Assembly (NCBI RefSeq): GCF_900100765.1
Contig: NZ_FNFO01000007.1
Span: 186,001 to 250,000, forward strand
Length of the DNA: 64,000 nt
DNA from: Catalinimonas alkaloidigena
Lineage (GTDB): Bacteria; Bacteroidota; Bacteroidia; Cytophagales; Flexibacteraceae
Reading direction: 5' to 3'
Within the stretch, counting starts at the first letter, position 1, and the number at the start of each line of letters is the position of its first letter. Below, piece by piece: positions 50,392 through 62,167 of the stretch. The notes under the pieces are model-generated. The model worked only from the letters and a program-made list of their open reading frames with translations. It searched no databases and was not told where the DNA came from. Position numbers and translations under genes: made by a program.

Positions 50392-51268
50392 CGCTATCAA
50401 CGGCGAACTACAGATGTACACCCGCGTGCCGTTCTCTATGTACGTATAAAGCTGAATCGGTCGGGTTCGAACGTGCCTTGCAGTGCCATCGCCTCGGTTC
50501 GCAAGGCATCCGGGCGCTGTTCTGCGCATCACCGCTCCTTTTATTACCTACCTCAGCCGGCGTCTCCGGCATCAGGGGCAGCGTGGTGCGCTCTACAAAC
50601 GCTCTGCCTTTAACGACAAAAGTTGTGTGGAAAAGAATGAAGGTAGACTAAAGGACAATGTGTTCATGGGTAAAGCATGAAATATTACAAATCCGCCTAC
50701 CAGGATGCTTTCTGCCCAGGGATGTAGGAAAAAAAGAGAGTTTTTTAACCAATCTTGCTGGTCAGAACTGCATTCAGAGTCTATGTGCCTGATTCAAGTA
50801 GTTTTAGCACTCACTTGTCCTCATGCGTTGTGCTTCCGTAGGACGTGAGATATACTCCCGGACAACTTAAGTTGATCCTGCCGGAGGCAGTAAGCCAGCA
50901 CAAATCGTTCTGATCTTATTGAAGTAATATCCTGAGCTTGTTGGTACGCTCATGCAGTTGCCAATGTGCCTTTGCAGCGGGTGTTGTTTTGGGTTCGTGC
51001 CGATGATAACTCGTTTGTAAAAGATAAAACAGCAATGGAGTTCGGTTAAGTACATCGGGTCGCATAGCCACTTTCCTGTCTCCGGGACATGTAAGAATTC
51101 CTGCATTGCCTTTATAGAACACCCCCAGACACTACGGAAAAGGAAGTTTATAGAGGATATTATAGGATCAATCAAATATAAAATATTGTTTTTCTGTTTA
51201 GATAAGAGGATCTTTGTTTTGTCAAGGGCCTAGTCTCTACAGAGCTCGCTTTCATATGCAGCAAACAA
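50392..51268. other. Intergenic stretch between T9SS genes 1 and 2
   Basis: 877 nt with scattered short ORFs on both strands, none convincing. The last 120 nt are AT-rich with ATAAAATATTGTTTTTC, a likely promoter for the second gene. Confidence 0.45.
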
Positions 51269-52651
51269 ATGAAATACTTTAACTCTTTCTCAATTTCAGC
51301 GCGCTTGTTTATCCTGCTGGCGATGGTGTGGAGCAGCACTACCGTACAAGGAGCGGCGATCAACAGTAAAGCAAGTGGCGCCTGGAACGATCCTGCCACC
51401 TGGAGTTGTACGTGCGTGCCCACGTCTGCCGATGATGTAACGATAGAACACGCCGTTACCTCCACCGGGAACGTATCGGTAAATACCCTTAAGTTCAGCA
51501 CCGAGTGGTCGCCTACGTTCGGCCACGGACAACTCACCGTAGCTTCCGGAACCTTATCGGTAGCGGGAGGCACCATTTCCTTCGGCAACAATGGGCAGAG
51601 TACACACAGCCTGACCGTAGCTTCGGGCGCCACGTTTACCACGTCAGGCATCATCCAGTGGCTGCAAGCTGCGACCATCACGGTCAACGGAACGTTTTAT
51701 GCGGGCAGTTTCGACGTCGCGAACGGCAACAACGGGAATTTCAACGTCGGCGCTAGCGGATCTGCAACTTTTGCCGGCAATGTCAACATTACCAGCGGTC
51801 CCCATTATTTTAACATCGACGGGTACTTCCAGGCAAACTCCTTGTCGATGGATGGGTCGGCCAATTTCAATGTAGGACCCGACGGTGAAGTGGTGATTGT
51901 GGAAGACGTTGTCATCAAAAACGGTCAGTTGGATGTAGACGGTACCATGGACGTCGGCGGCGATTTTACCATGAGTGGCGGCGGGCGAGCCGATGTGACA
52001 GGCACGCTATCCGTAGACGGTGAGATGAACCTGGCGTATGCAGGTATGGTGTCCGGGTCGGGCAATATTTCGGCCGGGTCCTGTACCAATGGCAACTGCC
52101 CCACCTTTACGCCGGTTCCTGTAGAACTAGTGAACTTTCAGGGAGAGGCTTCGGCGGCAGGGGCCATGCTGAGCTGGCAGACCGCCTCTGAAACCGAGAA
52201 TGCAGGCTTTACAGTAGAGCGGTCGCCCGATGGCGAAACCTACCAGGAAATCGGCTTCGTGAAGGGCCAAGGCACCAGCACCCGGAAACAAGCCTATGCC
52301 TTTACGGATGCTTCGTTTCGGGGGGCGGCCTATTACCGCCTCCGTCAGGTCGATTACGACGGCACGGTCACGTATCATGAGCCCGTACTTGTGCGTACGG
52401 CATCGCACGAGCGCATCGACGTGTATCCCAATCCGTTTATCGATGTCATCACGTTGTGGGTCAGCGAAATCGCTGATGCGCCGCAGCGGGTGACGCTCTA
52501 TAGCCTGCAAGGCCAGCCGGTAGAAGTACACGAGGCGCGGCATGCTGAACAGAAGTGGGAACTGTCGTTGGGACACCTGCCAAACGGCATTTACCTCCTG
52601 GAAATAACAACACGTAAGGAGCGTCAGCACCTGCGAGTAATCAAGCAATAG
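51269..52651 (+). CDS. Secreted T9SS repeat protein 2
   Basis: 460 aa. Signal peptide ends VQGAA. Module ASGAWNDPATWSCTCVPTSA, then a beta-helix of G-rich repeats (LTVASGTLSVAGGTISFGNN, LSVDGEMNLAYAGMVSGSGN). Linker VPVELVNFQGEASAAGAMLS, fibronectin-like AGFTVERSPDGETYQEIGFV, and sorting domain VYPNPFIDVITLWV ending LRVIKQ. Very similar to paralogue 1 in the second half, less so in the first half. Confidence 0.88.
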   Translation: MKYFNSFSISARLFILLAMVWSSTTVQGAAINSKASGAWNDPATWSCTCVPTSADDVTIEHAVTSTGNVSVNTLKFSTEWSPTFGHGQLTVASGTLSVAGGTISFGNNGQSTHSLTVASGATFTTSGIIQWLQAATITVNGTFYAGSFDVANGNNGNFNVGASGSATFAGNVNITSGPHYFNIDGYFQANSLSMDGSANFNVGPDGEVVIVEDVVIKNGQLDVDGTMDVGGDFTMSGGGRADVTGTLSVDGEMNLAYAGMVSGSGNISAGSCTNGNCPTFTPVPVELVNFQGEASAAGAMLSWQTASETENAGFTVERSPDGETYQEIGFVKGQGTSTRKQAYAFTDASFRGAAYYRLRQVDYDGTVTYHEPVLVRTASHERIDVYPNPFIDVITLWVSEIADAPQRVTLYSLQGQPVEVHEARHAEQKWELSLGHLPNGIYLLEITTRKERQHLRVIKQ

Positions 52652-52733
52652 ATACCCCCTTGATGTCTGCTTGTAAATCACGTCCTACACGAGGCCGTAG
52701 TAGTACATCTAACAACTTGTCATTGAGTAAACC

Positions 52734-53783
52734 ATGTATACAGTAAGAATCGCTCAACTCCTGTTGGGCACCGCAATGATGTTGATGGCGATGGGAAGTA
52801 GAGCACAAACCGACGGTTGCTCAACAGTCCAGGATGGTAGCTGGCGTACTACAGCTACCTGGAGTTGTGGCGTCGGTGTAGGAAACTACCCGGATAATTC
52901 CTGGCCAAACGGCGAGATGTTGTTCATCAGCCACGATATCAACATTCCTAATAACAAAACGATTGACTTAACCACTTCGGGCCTTCAGGAAATTGTGTTG
53001 CAAGACGGTGGAAGCCTGACGTTTGGCTCCAATGCTAAATTGCTATTGCCCGCGGGAGCCGTCATTACCCTGGAAGGCAGCTCGCCACAGATTTCTTCCA
53101 GTAGTAACAGCGCCGGAACACTGATCGAGATCGGTGGCAACGGGGTATACGGACGTGCGGCCGGAGGCAGCAATGGTGATTTGTCGGGGCCGGGGTACAT
53201 CGACGAAAACTCAGAACCCTCCGGAAACCCGGTGCAAAGTGCCCCCCTACCAGTGGAGTTGGTGAATTTCGTCGGGAAGGAACAGCGGGGTTCGATTCTG
53301 CTGAGCTGGGCGACGGTCTCATAAATCAACAATGCTGGCTTTGCGGTCGAACGTTCGTCCGATGGGGAAGTCTATCAGGAAGTGGGATTCGTAACAGGAC
53401 AGGGAACCAGCACGCAGAAAAACGAGTACCAATTTACCGATGTGGCTTCGCAACAAGCTCTTTTCTACCGGTTGCGGCAGGTAGATCATGACGGCGCCAT
53501 GACCTACCACAAACCTGTGCAGGTACAAACAGCGTTGTCCGGTCGTGTCGAAGCCTACCCCAATCCGTTTCGCGGGGTACTTACCTTGTCGGTCCGTGAA
53601 CTTGCTGATGCACCGCAGCGGGTGACGGTCTACAGTCTGCAGGGGCAGCAGATGGAAGTGTACGAGGCTGCCCATACAGATCGGCAATGGGACCTCTCCT
53701 TACCACACCTGCCCGCCGGTATCTACCTGCTCGAAGTCACTACGCTGACAGAGCGCCAGCACCTGCGGGTGGTCAAGCAGTAA
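52734..53783 (+). pseudogene. T9SS repeat protein 3, interrupted by an in-frame stop
   Basis: One open frame of 350 codons apart from a TAA at 53322-53324 (codon 197). Before it: signal peptide and SWRTTATWSCGVGVGNYPDN, then the linker LPVELVNFVGKEQRGSILLS. After it, in the same frame: INNAGFAVERSSDGEVYQEV and the sorting domain AYPNPFRGVLTLSV ending LRVVKQ. In both paralogues the same codon is GAA within SETENAG or SETDNAG, so this is a G-to-T change. Without readthrough the protein would lose its export signal for T9SS. Confidence 0.85.
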
Positions 53784-53807
53784 TAAAATTTGTAGAAAGC
53801 CCGAACG

Positions 53808-53840
53808 CCGCCTTTTGCTCTGTGCGAAGGCGGTTTTTTT
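53808..53840 (+). terminator. Rho-independent terminator of the T9SS genes
   Basis: CCGCCTT / AAGGCGG with a 12-nt loop and a seven-T run. Confidence 0.85.
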
Positions 53841-53857
53841 GATGAAGGGCCATTACG

Positions 53858-53894
53858 AAAAAAGCTCACTTCTCAGGAAGAAGTGAGCTTTTTT
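53858..53894. terminator. Bidirectional terminator next to atpC
   Basis: AAAAAAGCTCACTTC / GAAGTGAGCTTTTTT, perfect 15-bp stem with a 7-nt loop. It ends the atpD-atpC operon on the minus strand. Confidence 0.9.
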
Positions 53895-53911
53895 ATGAAG
53901 ATAGAAACGAT

Positions 53912-54166
53912 CTATTCGTTGCTGATTACCGCTTCGGCCAACACCGAAACCTGATTGCGCAAGACTTCCACCACACCGCCATCGATGTGAATGTGCTTCT
54001 CGGCACCGGTATCGGTCAGGATGCGCACATCACCACGGCCCAGGGCAGCAATCATGGCGGCGTGGTTGTTCAACACTTCGAACGAACCGTCGCTCCCCGG
54101 AAACCGTACGGACGTGGCTTCTCCGGCATAAACACGGCGGTCGGGGGTGATGATTTCAACGTACAT
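53912..54166 (-). CDS. atpC: ATP synthase F1 epsilon subunit
   Basis: 84 aa. MYVEIITPDRRVYAGEATSV and GSFEVLNNHAAMIAALGRGD form the beta-sandwich. The C-terminal helical pair found in longer epsilon subunits is absent, as is usual in Bacteroidetes; it therefore cannot fold up into the inhibitory form. It is 5 nt after atpD. Confidence 0.9.
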   Translation of the reverse strand: MYVEIITPDRRVYAGEATSVRFPGSDGSFEVLNNHAAMIAALGRGDVRILTDTGAEKHIHIDGGVVEVLRNQVSVLAEAVISNE

Positions 54167-54171
54167 ACAGC

Positions 54172-56124
<1,953 letters not shown>

Positions 56125-57228
56125 ATGACAGAGTGGTATCCCATTGCAAATGCCGAGGCGGTGGACTCGCCGGCGCTGCTGGTCTATGCAGACCGCGTGC
56201 GCGCCAACATCCGTGTCGCCATCGGTATGGTCGGTGACGTGAACCGGCTACGGCCGCACGTGAAAACGCACAAGATGGCCGAAGTGGCCCGGATGATGAT
56301 GGACGAAAGCATCCGCAAGTTCAAATGCGCCACCATTGCCGAAGCGGAGATGCTGGCGTTGGTGCAAGCCCCTGACGTGCTGCTGGCGTACCAGCCCATC
56401 GGCCCGAAAATCGATCGGTTGCGGAAACTGGTGGAACAATATCCAGACACACAGTTTGCCTGTCTGGTCGACAATGTGGCCGCCGCGCGGGCTTTAGCCG
56501 TGGCATTTTACGAAGCGGGCCAAACCCTCCCGGTGTTGCTGGACCTGAACGTAGGACAAAACCGGACGGGCATTGTGCCCGAAAACGCACTGGCTCTGTA
56601 TCAAGCGTGTGCGGAACTAGAAGGCATTGCCCCGGTGGGACTTCATGCCTACGACGGGCACTTACGCGACCCTGACCTGGCGGTGCGCCAGCAACAATGC
56701 GACGAGGGGTTCGTGCGGGTAAAAACGCTGGTAGACCAACTAACGGCACAGGAATTTGCAGCTCCGGTAGTGGTGGCCGGAGGCTCGCCGTCGTTTCCCA
56801 TTCACGCCCGGCGCGACGGCGTAGAAGCCAGCCCCGGTACGTTCATCTTCTGGGACTGGGGGTACCGCACCATTCTGCCCGAACAGCCGTTTCAGTTTGC
56901 GGCCCTGGTGCTGACCCGCGTCATCTCCCGCATCGACGCGACCACCCTCTGCTTGGATCTGGGCCACAAATCCATCGCCGCCGAAAATCCGTTTCCCCGC
57001 GTCAAGTTTCTGAACGCACCCGATGCCCAGCCTGTCTCGCAAAGCGAGGAGCATCTGGTGGTGCAGGTCGAAGCGACTTCGCCCTATCGGGTAGGGGATG
57101 TGTTTTACGGCGTGCCCATCCACATTTGCCCGACAGTAGCCTTGTACGATACGGCCCAGATCGTGCAAAACGGCCGGGTAGAAGACCACTGGCGCGTCGT
57201 GGCGCGTGACCGTTTCATTCATATTTAA
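56125..57228 (+). CDS. D-threonine-aldolase-like PLP enzyme (DSD1/D-TA family)
   Basis: 367 aa from ATG 56125. PLP-binding Lys47 is in RPHVKTHKMAEVARMM; later come VGLHAYDGHLRDPD, VVAGGSPSFPIHARR and GTFIFWDWGYR with the closing metal site HICPTVALYD. The family (alanine-racemase barrel plus a metal-binding beta domain) cleaves D-threonine or D-3-hydroxy amino acids to glycine and an aldehyde. It sits 11 nt before an M19 dipeptidase gene, so the two may handle D-amino acid peptides together. Confidence 0.88.
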   Translation: MTEWYPIANAEAVDSPALLVYADRVRANIRVAIGMVGDVNRLRPHVKTHKMAEVARMMMDESIRKFKCATIAEAEMLALVQAPDVLLAYQPIGPKIDRLRKLVEQYPDTQFACLVDNVAAARALAVAFYEAGQTLPVLLDLNVGQNRTGIVPENALALYQACAELEGIAPVGLHAYDGHLRDPDLAVRQQQCDEGFVRVKTLVDQLTAQEFAAPVVVAGGSPSFPIHARRDGVEASPGTFIFWDWGYRTILPEQPFQFAALVLTRVISRIDATTLCLDLGHKSIAAENPFPRVKFLNAPDAQPVSQSEEHLVVQVEATSPYRVGDVFYGVPIHICPTVALYDTAQIVQNGRVEDHWRVVARDRFIHI

Positions 57229-57239
57229 GCCTCTTCTGC

Positions 57240-58313
57240 ATGTTTACCATTGATGCGCACCTCGACCTGAGCATGAACGCGATGGAGTGGAACCGTGACT
57301 TACGCCAGTCTGTGTTCGACCTTCGGAAGCGAGAGCAGGGCCTGACCGATAAGCCCGACCGTGGAAAAGGCACCGTGGCGTTTCCCGAACTTCGTCAGGG
57401 TGAGGTGGGGCTGGTCGTTGCCACACAAATTGCCCGGTTTGTCGCACCCGGCAATCCGTTACCCGGCTGGCATTCGCCCGAACAGGCGTGGGCCCAGACG
57501 CAGGGACAACTGGCGTGGTATCAGTCTATGGAAGAAGCGGGCGAGCTGGTGCAGGTGAAAGACCTGGCAGCCCTGGAGCAGCACGTCGCGTTGTGGACGG
57601 ACGGTGAGGATTCGGCTCACAAACCCATTGGCTATATCCTAAGCCTGGAGGGCGCCGACTCGCTGGTGACCCTCAACCACCTGGAGCGCGCTTACGCGCA
57701 GGGATTGCGTGCCCTGGGGCCTGCTCACTACGGCCCCGGCCGCTACGCCCAGGGAACGGACGCCACCGGCGGATTGGGCAAACCGGGACGCGCTTTATTG
57801 AAAGAAATGGAAGCCCTCAACCTCATTCTGGATGCGACCCACCTCTGCGACGATAGTTTTCGGGAGGCGATGGACCATTTTCAGGGTCACGTGTGGGCCA
57901 GCCACCACAACTGCCGGGCGTTGGTCAACCACAACCGCCAGTTCACCGATGAGCAACTGAAAGAACTGATCGACCGGGGCGCGGTGATCGGCGCCCCGAT
58001 GGATGCTTGGATGATCGTACCTAATTGGGTGCGCGGCAAATCCACGCCTGAAGGGATGGACTGTTCACTGGACCGGCTGATCGACCACATGGACCACATC
58101 TGCCAACTCGCCGGCAATGCCCGGCACATCGGCATCGGTTCCGACCTGGACGGTGCGTTTGGCAAGGAACAGTCACCCTACGACCTGGAAACCATCGCCG
58201 ATCTGCAAACCATTCCGGACAAACTCGCGCAACGCGGTTACACGCCGGAAGACATCAAGAGCGTCATGCACGGAAACTGGCTGCGGTTTCTGCGCCACGC
58301 CTGGCGGGTATAA
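57240..58313 (+). CDS. Membrane-dipeptidase-like M19 enzyme
   Basis: 357 aa. Metal ligands: DAHLDLSMN, SLEGADSLVTL, NLILDATHLCDDSF and VWASHHNCRALVNHNRQF, the order of renal dipeptidase family M19, then GIGSDLDGAFG. No signal peptide, so it is cytoplasmic. M19 enzymes accept D-residues at the C-terminal position of dipeptides, which fits with the neighbouring D-amino acid enzyme. Confidence 0.88.
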   Translation: MFTIDAHLDLSMNAMEWNRDLRQSVFDLRKREQGLTDKPDRGKGTVAFPELRQGEVGLVVATQIARFVAPGNPLPGWHSPEQAWAQTQGQLAWYQSMEEAGELVQVKDLAALEQHVALWTDGEDSAHKPIGYILSLEGADSLVTLNHLERAYAQGLRALGPAHYGPGRYAQGTDATGGLGKPGRALLKEMEALNLILDATHLCDDSFREAMDHFQGHVWASHHNCRALVNHNRQFTDEQLKELIDRGAVIGAPMDAWMIVPNWVRGKSTPEGMDCSLDRLIDHMDHICQLAGNARHIGIGSDLDGAFGKEQSPYDLETIADLQTIPDKLAQRGYTPEDIKSVMHGNWLRFLRHAWRV

Positions 58314-58341
58314 AAAAAGCCGACTTCGTATGGAAGTCGGC
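58312..58341 (-). terminator. Terminator of the 120-aa gene (minus strand)
   Basis: GCCGACTTC / GAAGTCGGC stem (58319-58341) with a seven-T run on the minus strand at 58318-58312. Confidence 0.85.
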
Positions 58342-58349
58342 AGGTATGG

Positions 58350-58712
58350 TTAGCGATTGACTTTTCGGAAATCGGACGCCTGCTTGATCGTCTTCTCGTT
58401 GCCGGTCTGCGGATCGTCGTACGAGCGTTCGTCGACCAAGATCGAAACTTTCTTGTGTAGAAGCGCGTCTGTATCCAGTTCCTTTTTGATTTCGACGCCT
58501 GCCGCTTCGAACAGTTGCAGCAATATGGGTCGGCCTTGTTCGGAGGTGTAAAAACGCTGCTCTACAAATCCCTCGTCGTTCTCAAAGCGACACGCAAAAA
58601 ACGGTACGCCTTTGTACTCGCTGGTGCCCTCGTCGATTTGCATGATTTCTACTTCGTGCCGTCCGTTATGTAAAAAGGGCTTGGTTTCGCCCTGACTGGT
58701 GTTGATTTTCAT
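58350..58712 (-). CDS. Small DUF669-like (OB-type) protein
   Basis: 120 aa. GRHEVEIMQIDEGTSEYKGV, CRFENDEGFVEQRFYTSE, VSILVDERSYDD and a final basic tail resemble phage-type DUF669 proteins (ssDNA-binding like). No membrane helix. It stands alone with its own terminator. Its role could be in DNA repair or replication, an inference. Confidence 0.5.
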   Translation of the reverse strand: MKINTSQGETKPFLHNGRHEVEIMQIDEGTSEYKGVPFFACRFENDEGFVEQRFYTSEQGRPILLQLFEAAGVEIKKELDTDALLHKKVSILVDERSYDDPQTGNEKTIKQASDFRKVNR

Positions 58713-58943
58713 AATCTGTTGAAAAAGTTTGTTAGTTGTTTAACGGGAACAGGCGACAAGTGTTCACGTAAAACCATTTCATTTTCAAGAGATTAGCGGC
58801 CTTGCGTGCTGAATACTGGCGACTCCAGCGGTTGGAGGTGAGCGCGGCAGTCATAGCAACGGATTGCGTGATCGGATGTGGAAGGGAGTGGTGGTGTGCA
58901 GAATAACGGGTACCGACCGCTCAAAACTGATAACTGGAGACCC

Positions 58944-59714
58944 TCACGCTTTCACGGCCTGGATGCGCAGGCGTTTGTAGTCGGCGTACCATTTTCCGTT
59001 TTGGAAACAAAGGGGTTTTACGGCCTCCTGCACTTCGGCCTTGATCGCTTCCTGATCTTCGGGCGAGACGCCCCGGAAAAACCCGATCCCGAACATCGAC
59101 AACCAATCTTGGATGCCCTTTTCTTCGTCGGCCAGTTCGGTCGGTCGGTCGTAATGTTGGGCCAAGGTCACCCGAAAGCCCTGCTGCTCCAGTAGGGGCG
59201 TGTACTCACCAATGGAAGGAAAGTACCATTGCTGCAATGCCGCCTGTTGCGCATACCCCCGTGCGGCCAGCGATTTTCGCAACTGATCGACGATAGTCTG
59301 CACGTTGCCTTTTCCCCCGAATTCCACGACGATCCGGCCGCCGGGCCGCAGATTCTCCCACAGACAACGAATCGCGTTCTGGTAGTCCGTCACCCAGTGG
59401 AGCACCGCGTTGGAGAAGATGGCATCGAACTTCGGTGCGAGTTGAAAATTGGCCGCATCGGCGACCAGAAAGCGGAGGTGGGGAAATTTGGCCTGTGCGT
59501 CGGCAATCATGTCGGCCGAACTATCGATCCCCACCACCTCACACCCCCGTTCGGCGAGTTGGGCGGTGAGTTGTCCCGAGCCGCATCCCAGGTCCAGCAC
59601 CCGTTCGCCCGGTTGCGGGGCCAGGAGGTCAATCAGGCTTTCGCCGTAGTGGTACACAAATGCGTGCTTGTCGTTGTACAGATGAGGTTGCCACACGGCG
59701 GCCTTGCTTTCCAT
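58944..59714 (-). CDS. Class I SAM-dependent methyltransferase (trans-aconitate type)
   Basis: 256 aa. VLDLGCGSGQLTAQLAERGC is motif I, followed by VVGIDSSADMI, FDAIFSNAVLHWVTDYQNA and RPGGRIVVEFGGKGNV. The overall pattern matches trans-aconitate 2-methyltransferase-like enzymes. Substrate unknown. It precedes ilvA by 44 nt on the same strand (its 5' side faces the ilvA end), so it could share a transcript. Confidence 0.85.
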   Translation of the reverse strand: MESKAAVWQPHLYNDKHAFVYHYGESLIDLLAPQPGERVLDLGCGSGQLTAQLAERGCEVVGIDSSADMIADAQAKFPHLRFLVADAANFQLAPKFDAIFSNAVLHWVTDYQNAIRCLWENLRPGGRIVVEFGGKGNVQTIVDQLRKSLAARGYAQQAALQQWYFPSIGEYTPLLEQQGFRVTLAQHYDRPTELADEEKGIQDWLSMFGIGFFRGVSPEDQEAIKAEVQEAVKPLCFQNGKWYADYKRLRIQAVKA

Positions 59715-59758
59715 GGCGATGAAAAGAAAAATGGTAAACAGAAAAAGAAAGAAACTGG

Positions 59759-61021
59759 CTAGACGAGGTACTGGAACAGATCGAGCCGTTCGTTGAGGTA
59801 CTCGCTGAAAAAATTGCCGGCTTTCATGCGCTCGACCAGCGGCGCAAAGTCGTCCGGGCGTTTGAGTTCGATGCCGACGACGGCGGGCCCTTTGTTGCGG
59901 CTCGTCTTTTTGGTGTACTCGAAGTGCACAATGTCGTCTTCCGGCCCCAAAATGTGGGTCACAAACTCTTTCAGGGCCCCGGCCCGTTGCGGAAACTTCA
60001 CCACGAAGTAGTGCTTGAGTCCCTGGTAGAGCAACGCGCGTTCCTTGATTTCGGCCATCCGGTCGATGTCGTTGTTGCCGCCGGAAATGACGCAGACCAC
60101 GTTTTTGCCCTTGATTTCGTCGCGGTATTGTTCCAGCACCGCCAGCGCCAGCGCCCCAGCCGGTTCGGTCACAATGGCGTCCTGATTGTAGAGCTGGAGC
60201 ATCGTCTGGCAGATTTTGCCTTCCGGAACCAGCGCGAGGCCGTCGAGAAGCTGACGGCAGATTTCGAAGGTTTTTTCGCCCACCCGCCGCACGGCCACGC
60301 CGTCGGCAAAGGTGTCGATCTGATCGAGGGTTACCACTTCGCCACGTTCCAGCGACTGTTGCATGGCGGGTGCCCCGGTGGGTTCCACGCCGATGATCTT
60401 GGTGTGCGGGCTGAGGGTTTTGAACAGACTGCTGACACCCGCGGCCAGCCCGCCGCCCCCGATGGGTAGAAACAGGTAATCGATGGGCTCGGTTGCTTTT
60501 TGCAGAATCTCAAGCCCTACGGTGCCCTGGCCTTCGATCACCTTCTCGTCGTCGAACGGATGGATGTAGGCCATATGGTGCTCACGGCCATAGTCGGTCG
60601 CGGCACGGCTGGCGTCGTCGAACGTGTCGCCGTGGAGAATAATCTCTACGTGCTCCTGCCCGAACTGCCGGACTTTGTCGATTTTCTGCTGGGGTGTGGG
60701 GTTGGGCATGAAAATGACGCCCCGGATGCCGAGTTTGTGGCAGGCAAAGGCCACGCCCTGCGCGTGGTTTCCTGCACTGGCGCAGATCACGCCGTTCTCC
60801 AACAATTCGGCTGGTAAGCTGCTGATTTTGTTGTAGGCGCCCCGGATTTTGTACGAGCGCACCACCTGCAGGTCTTCTCGCTTCAACCAGACTTTGCAGC
60901 CAAATTCCTGGCTAGAGCCCCAGTGGGGCATCAGCGGCGTCTCCATCACAACGGGACGGAGACGCTCACTGGTGCTTTTGATATCTTCCACACGGGGCAG
61001 AACGTACGGTTCTGTTCGCAT
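59759..61021 (-). CDS. ilvA: Threonine ammonia-lyase (threonine dehydratase)
   Basis: 420 aa from ATG 61021. PLP lysine in VVRSYKIRGAYNKI (Lys58), then SAGNHAQGVAFAC, and the glycine-rich loop LPIGGGGLAAGVSSLF. The C-terminal ACT-like domain (HYFVVKFPQRAGALKEFVTH) is of the single-copy type, suited to isoleucine control. It makes 2-oxobutanoate for isoleucine. It lies 8 nt after ilvC. Confidence 0.93.
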   Translation of the reverse strand: MRTEPYVLPRVEDIKSTSERLRPVVMETPLMPHWGSSQEFGCKVWLKREDLQVVRSYKIRGAYNKISSLPAELLENGVICASAGNHAQGVAFACHKLGIRGVIFMPNPTPQQKIDKVRQFGQEHVEIILHGDTFDDASRAATDYGREHHMAYIHPFDDEKVIEGQGTVGLEILQKATEPIDYLFLPIGGGGLAAGVSSLFKTLSPHTKIIGVEPTGAPAMQQSLERGEVVTLDQIDTFADGVAVRRVGEKTFEICRQLLDGLALVPEGKICQTMLQLYNQDAIVTEPAGALALAVLEQYRDEIKGKNVVCVISGGNNDIDRMAEIKERALLYQGLKHYFVVKFPQRAGALKEFVTHILGPEDDIVHFEYTKKTSRNKGPAVVGIELKRPDDFAPLVERMKAGNFFSEYLNERLDLFQYLV

Positions 61022-61029
61022 GATGGAAA

Positions 61030-62097
61030 TTAGTTCACGGTGTCTTCCTGGGGTTGACGCTCCGGACGGAGCTGGCGGACGGTAGCGCCGGCCTGCCACA
61101 GTTCAGACTCCCGCATTTCTTTCAGTTCTTCTTCCAGCTTCACGCGGTAGTCGGACTGGCGGTTCGCCTCGATGGTAATGCGCGCTTCGTTGCCGGAAGA
61201 GACGCTTTCGTACAATTGTTTGAAGACCGGCAGGGCCGCATCGCGGAACCGGTGACGCCAGTCGAGTGCGCCGCGCTGTGCGGTGGTCGAGCAGTTGGCG
61301 TACATCCAGTCCATGCCGTTTTCGGCGACCAGCGGCATCAGGCTCTGTGTCAATTCTTCTACCGTTTCGTTGAACGCTTCCGACGGCGAGTGGCCGTTTT
61401 CACGCAACACCTGGTACTGCGCCTCGAACATACCCGCCAGCGCACCCATCAGAATGCCGCGCTCGCCGGTCAGATCCGAGTATACTTCTTTTTTGAAGTC
61501 GGTCTGGAACAGGTACCCCGAACCTACGCCGATGCCCAGCGCCACCACGCGTTCGTAAGCACGGCCGGTGGCGTCCTGGTAAATGGCGTAGCTGGAGTTC
61601 AGTCCTTTGCCTTCGAGGAAAAGACGGCGCAGCGAAGTGCCCGAGCCCTTCGGGGCGACCAGAATCACGTCCACATCTTTCGGCGGAACGATGCCCGTCT
61701 GTTCGTTGAACGTAACGCCGAAGCCGTGCGAGAAGTAAAGCGCCTTGCCAGCCGTAAGGTGTTTTTTCACCGTGGGCCATAGCGCAATTTGTCCGGCGTC
61801 GGAAAGAAGGTATTGCAGAATCGTACCGCGTTCGCAGGCCTCTTCCAACTCAAAAAGATCTTTGCCCGGTACCCAGCCGTCGGCGACAGCTTTTTCCCAG
61901 GTTTTAGAGTCTTTGCGTTGTCCGACAATGACGTTGAAGCCGTTGTCTTTCAGGTTCAGTGCCTGACCGGGGCCTTGCACACCGTAGCCAAGAATGGCGA
62001 TGGTTTCGTCTTTGAGCACTTCGACGGCCTTCTCCAGCGGAAATTCTTCGCGGGTCACGACCTCTTCTTCAACGTTGCCGAATTTGAGTTTTGCCAT
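61030..62097 (-). CDS. ilvC: Ketol-acid reductoisomerase
   Basis: 355 aa. NADP-binding AILGYGVQGPGQALNL, then GTILQYLLSDAGQIALWP, FSHGFGVTFN, LVAPKGSGTSLRRLF, TGERGILMGALAGMFEAQYQ and SVSSGNEARI. It isomerises and reduces acetolactate and acetohydroxybutyrate in valine and isoleucine synthesis. Size between short and long classes, as is usual for Bacteroidetes. Confidence 0.93.
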   Translation of the reverse strand: MAKLKFGNVEEEVVTREEFPLEKAVEVLKDETIAILGYGVQGPGQALNLKDNGFNVIVGQRKDSKTWEKAVADGWVPGKDLFELEEACERGTILQYLLSDAGQIALWPTVKKHLTAGKALYFSHGFGVTFNEQTGIVPPKDVDVILVAPKGSGTSLRRLFLEGKGLNSSYAIYQDATGRAYERVVALGIGVGSGYLFQTDFKKEVYSDLTGERGILMGALAGMFEAQYQVLRENGHSPSEAFNETVEELTQSLMPLVAENGMDWMYANCSTTAQRGALDWRHRFRDAALPVFKQLYESVSSGNEARITIEANRQSDYRVKLEEELKEMRESELWQAGATVRQLRPERQPQEDTVN

Positions 62098-62167
62098 GGT
62101 AGGGTTTAAAAGGAATTATTAGTAATTGGTTATGAAGTGTGCGGAATGGCCACCGGGGCCGCTTCCA

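Noticed and set aside
50867-51175. 102-codon minus-strand frame between T9SS genes
   Set aside because: No recognisable motif and no RBS; left as intergenic.
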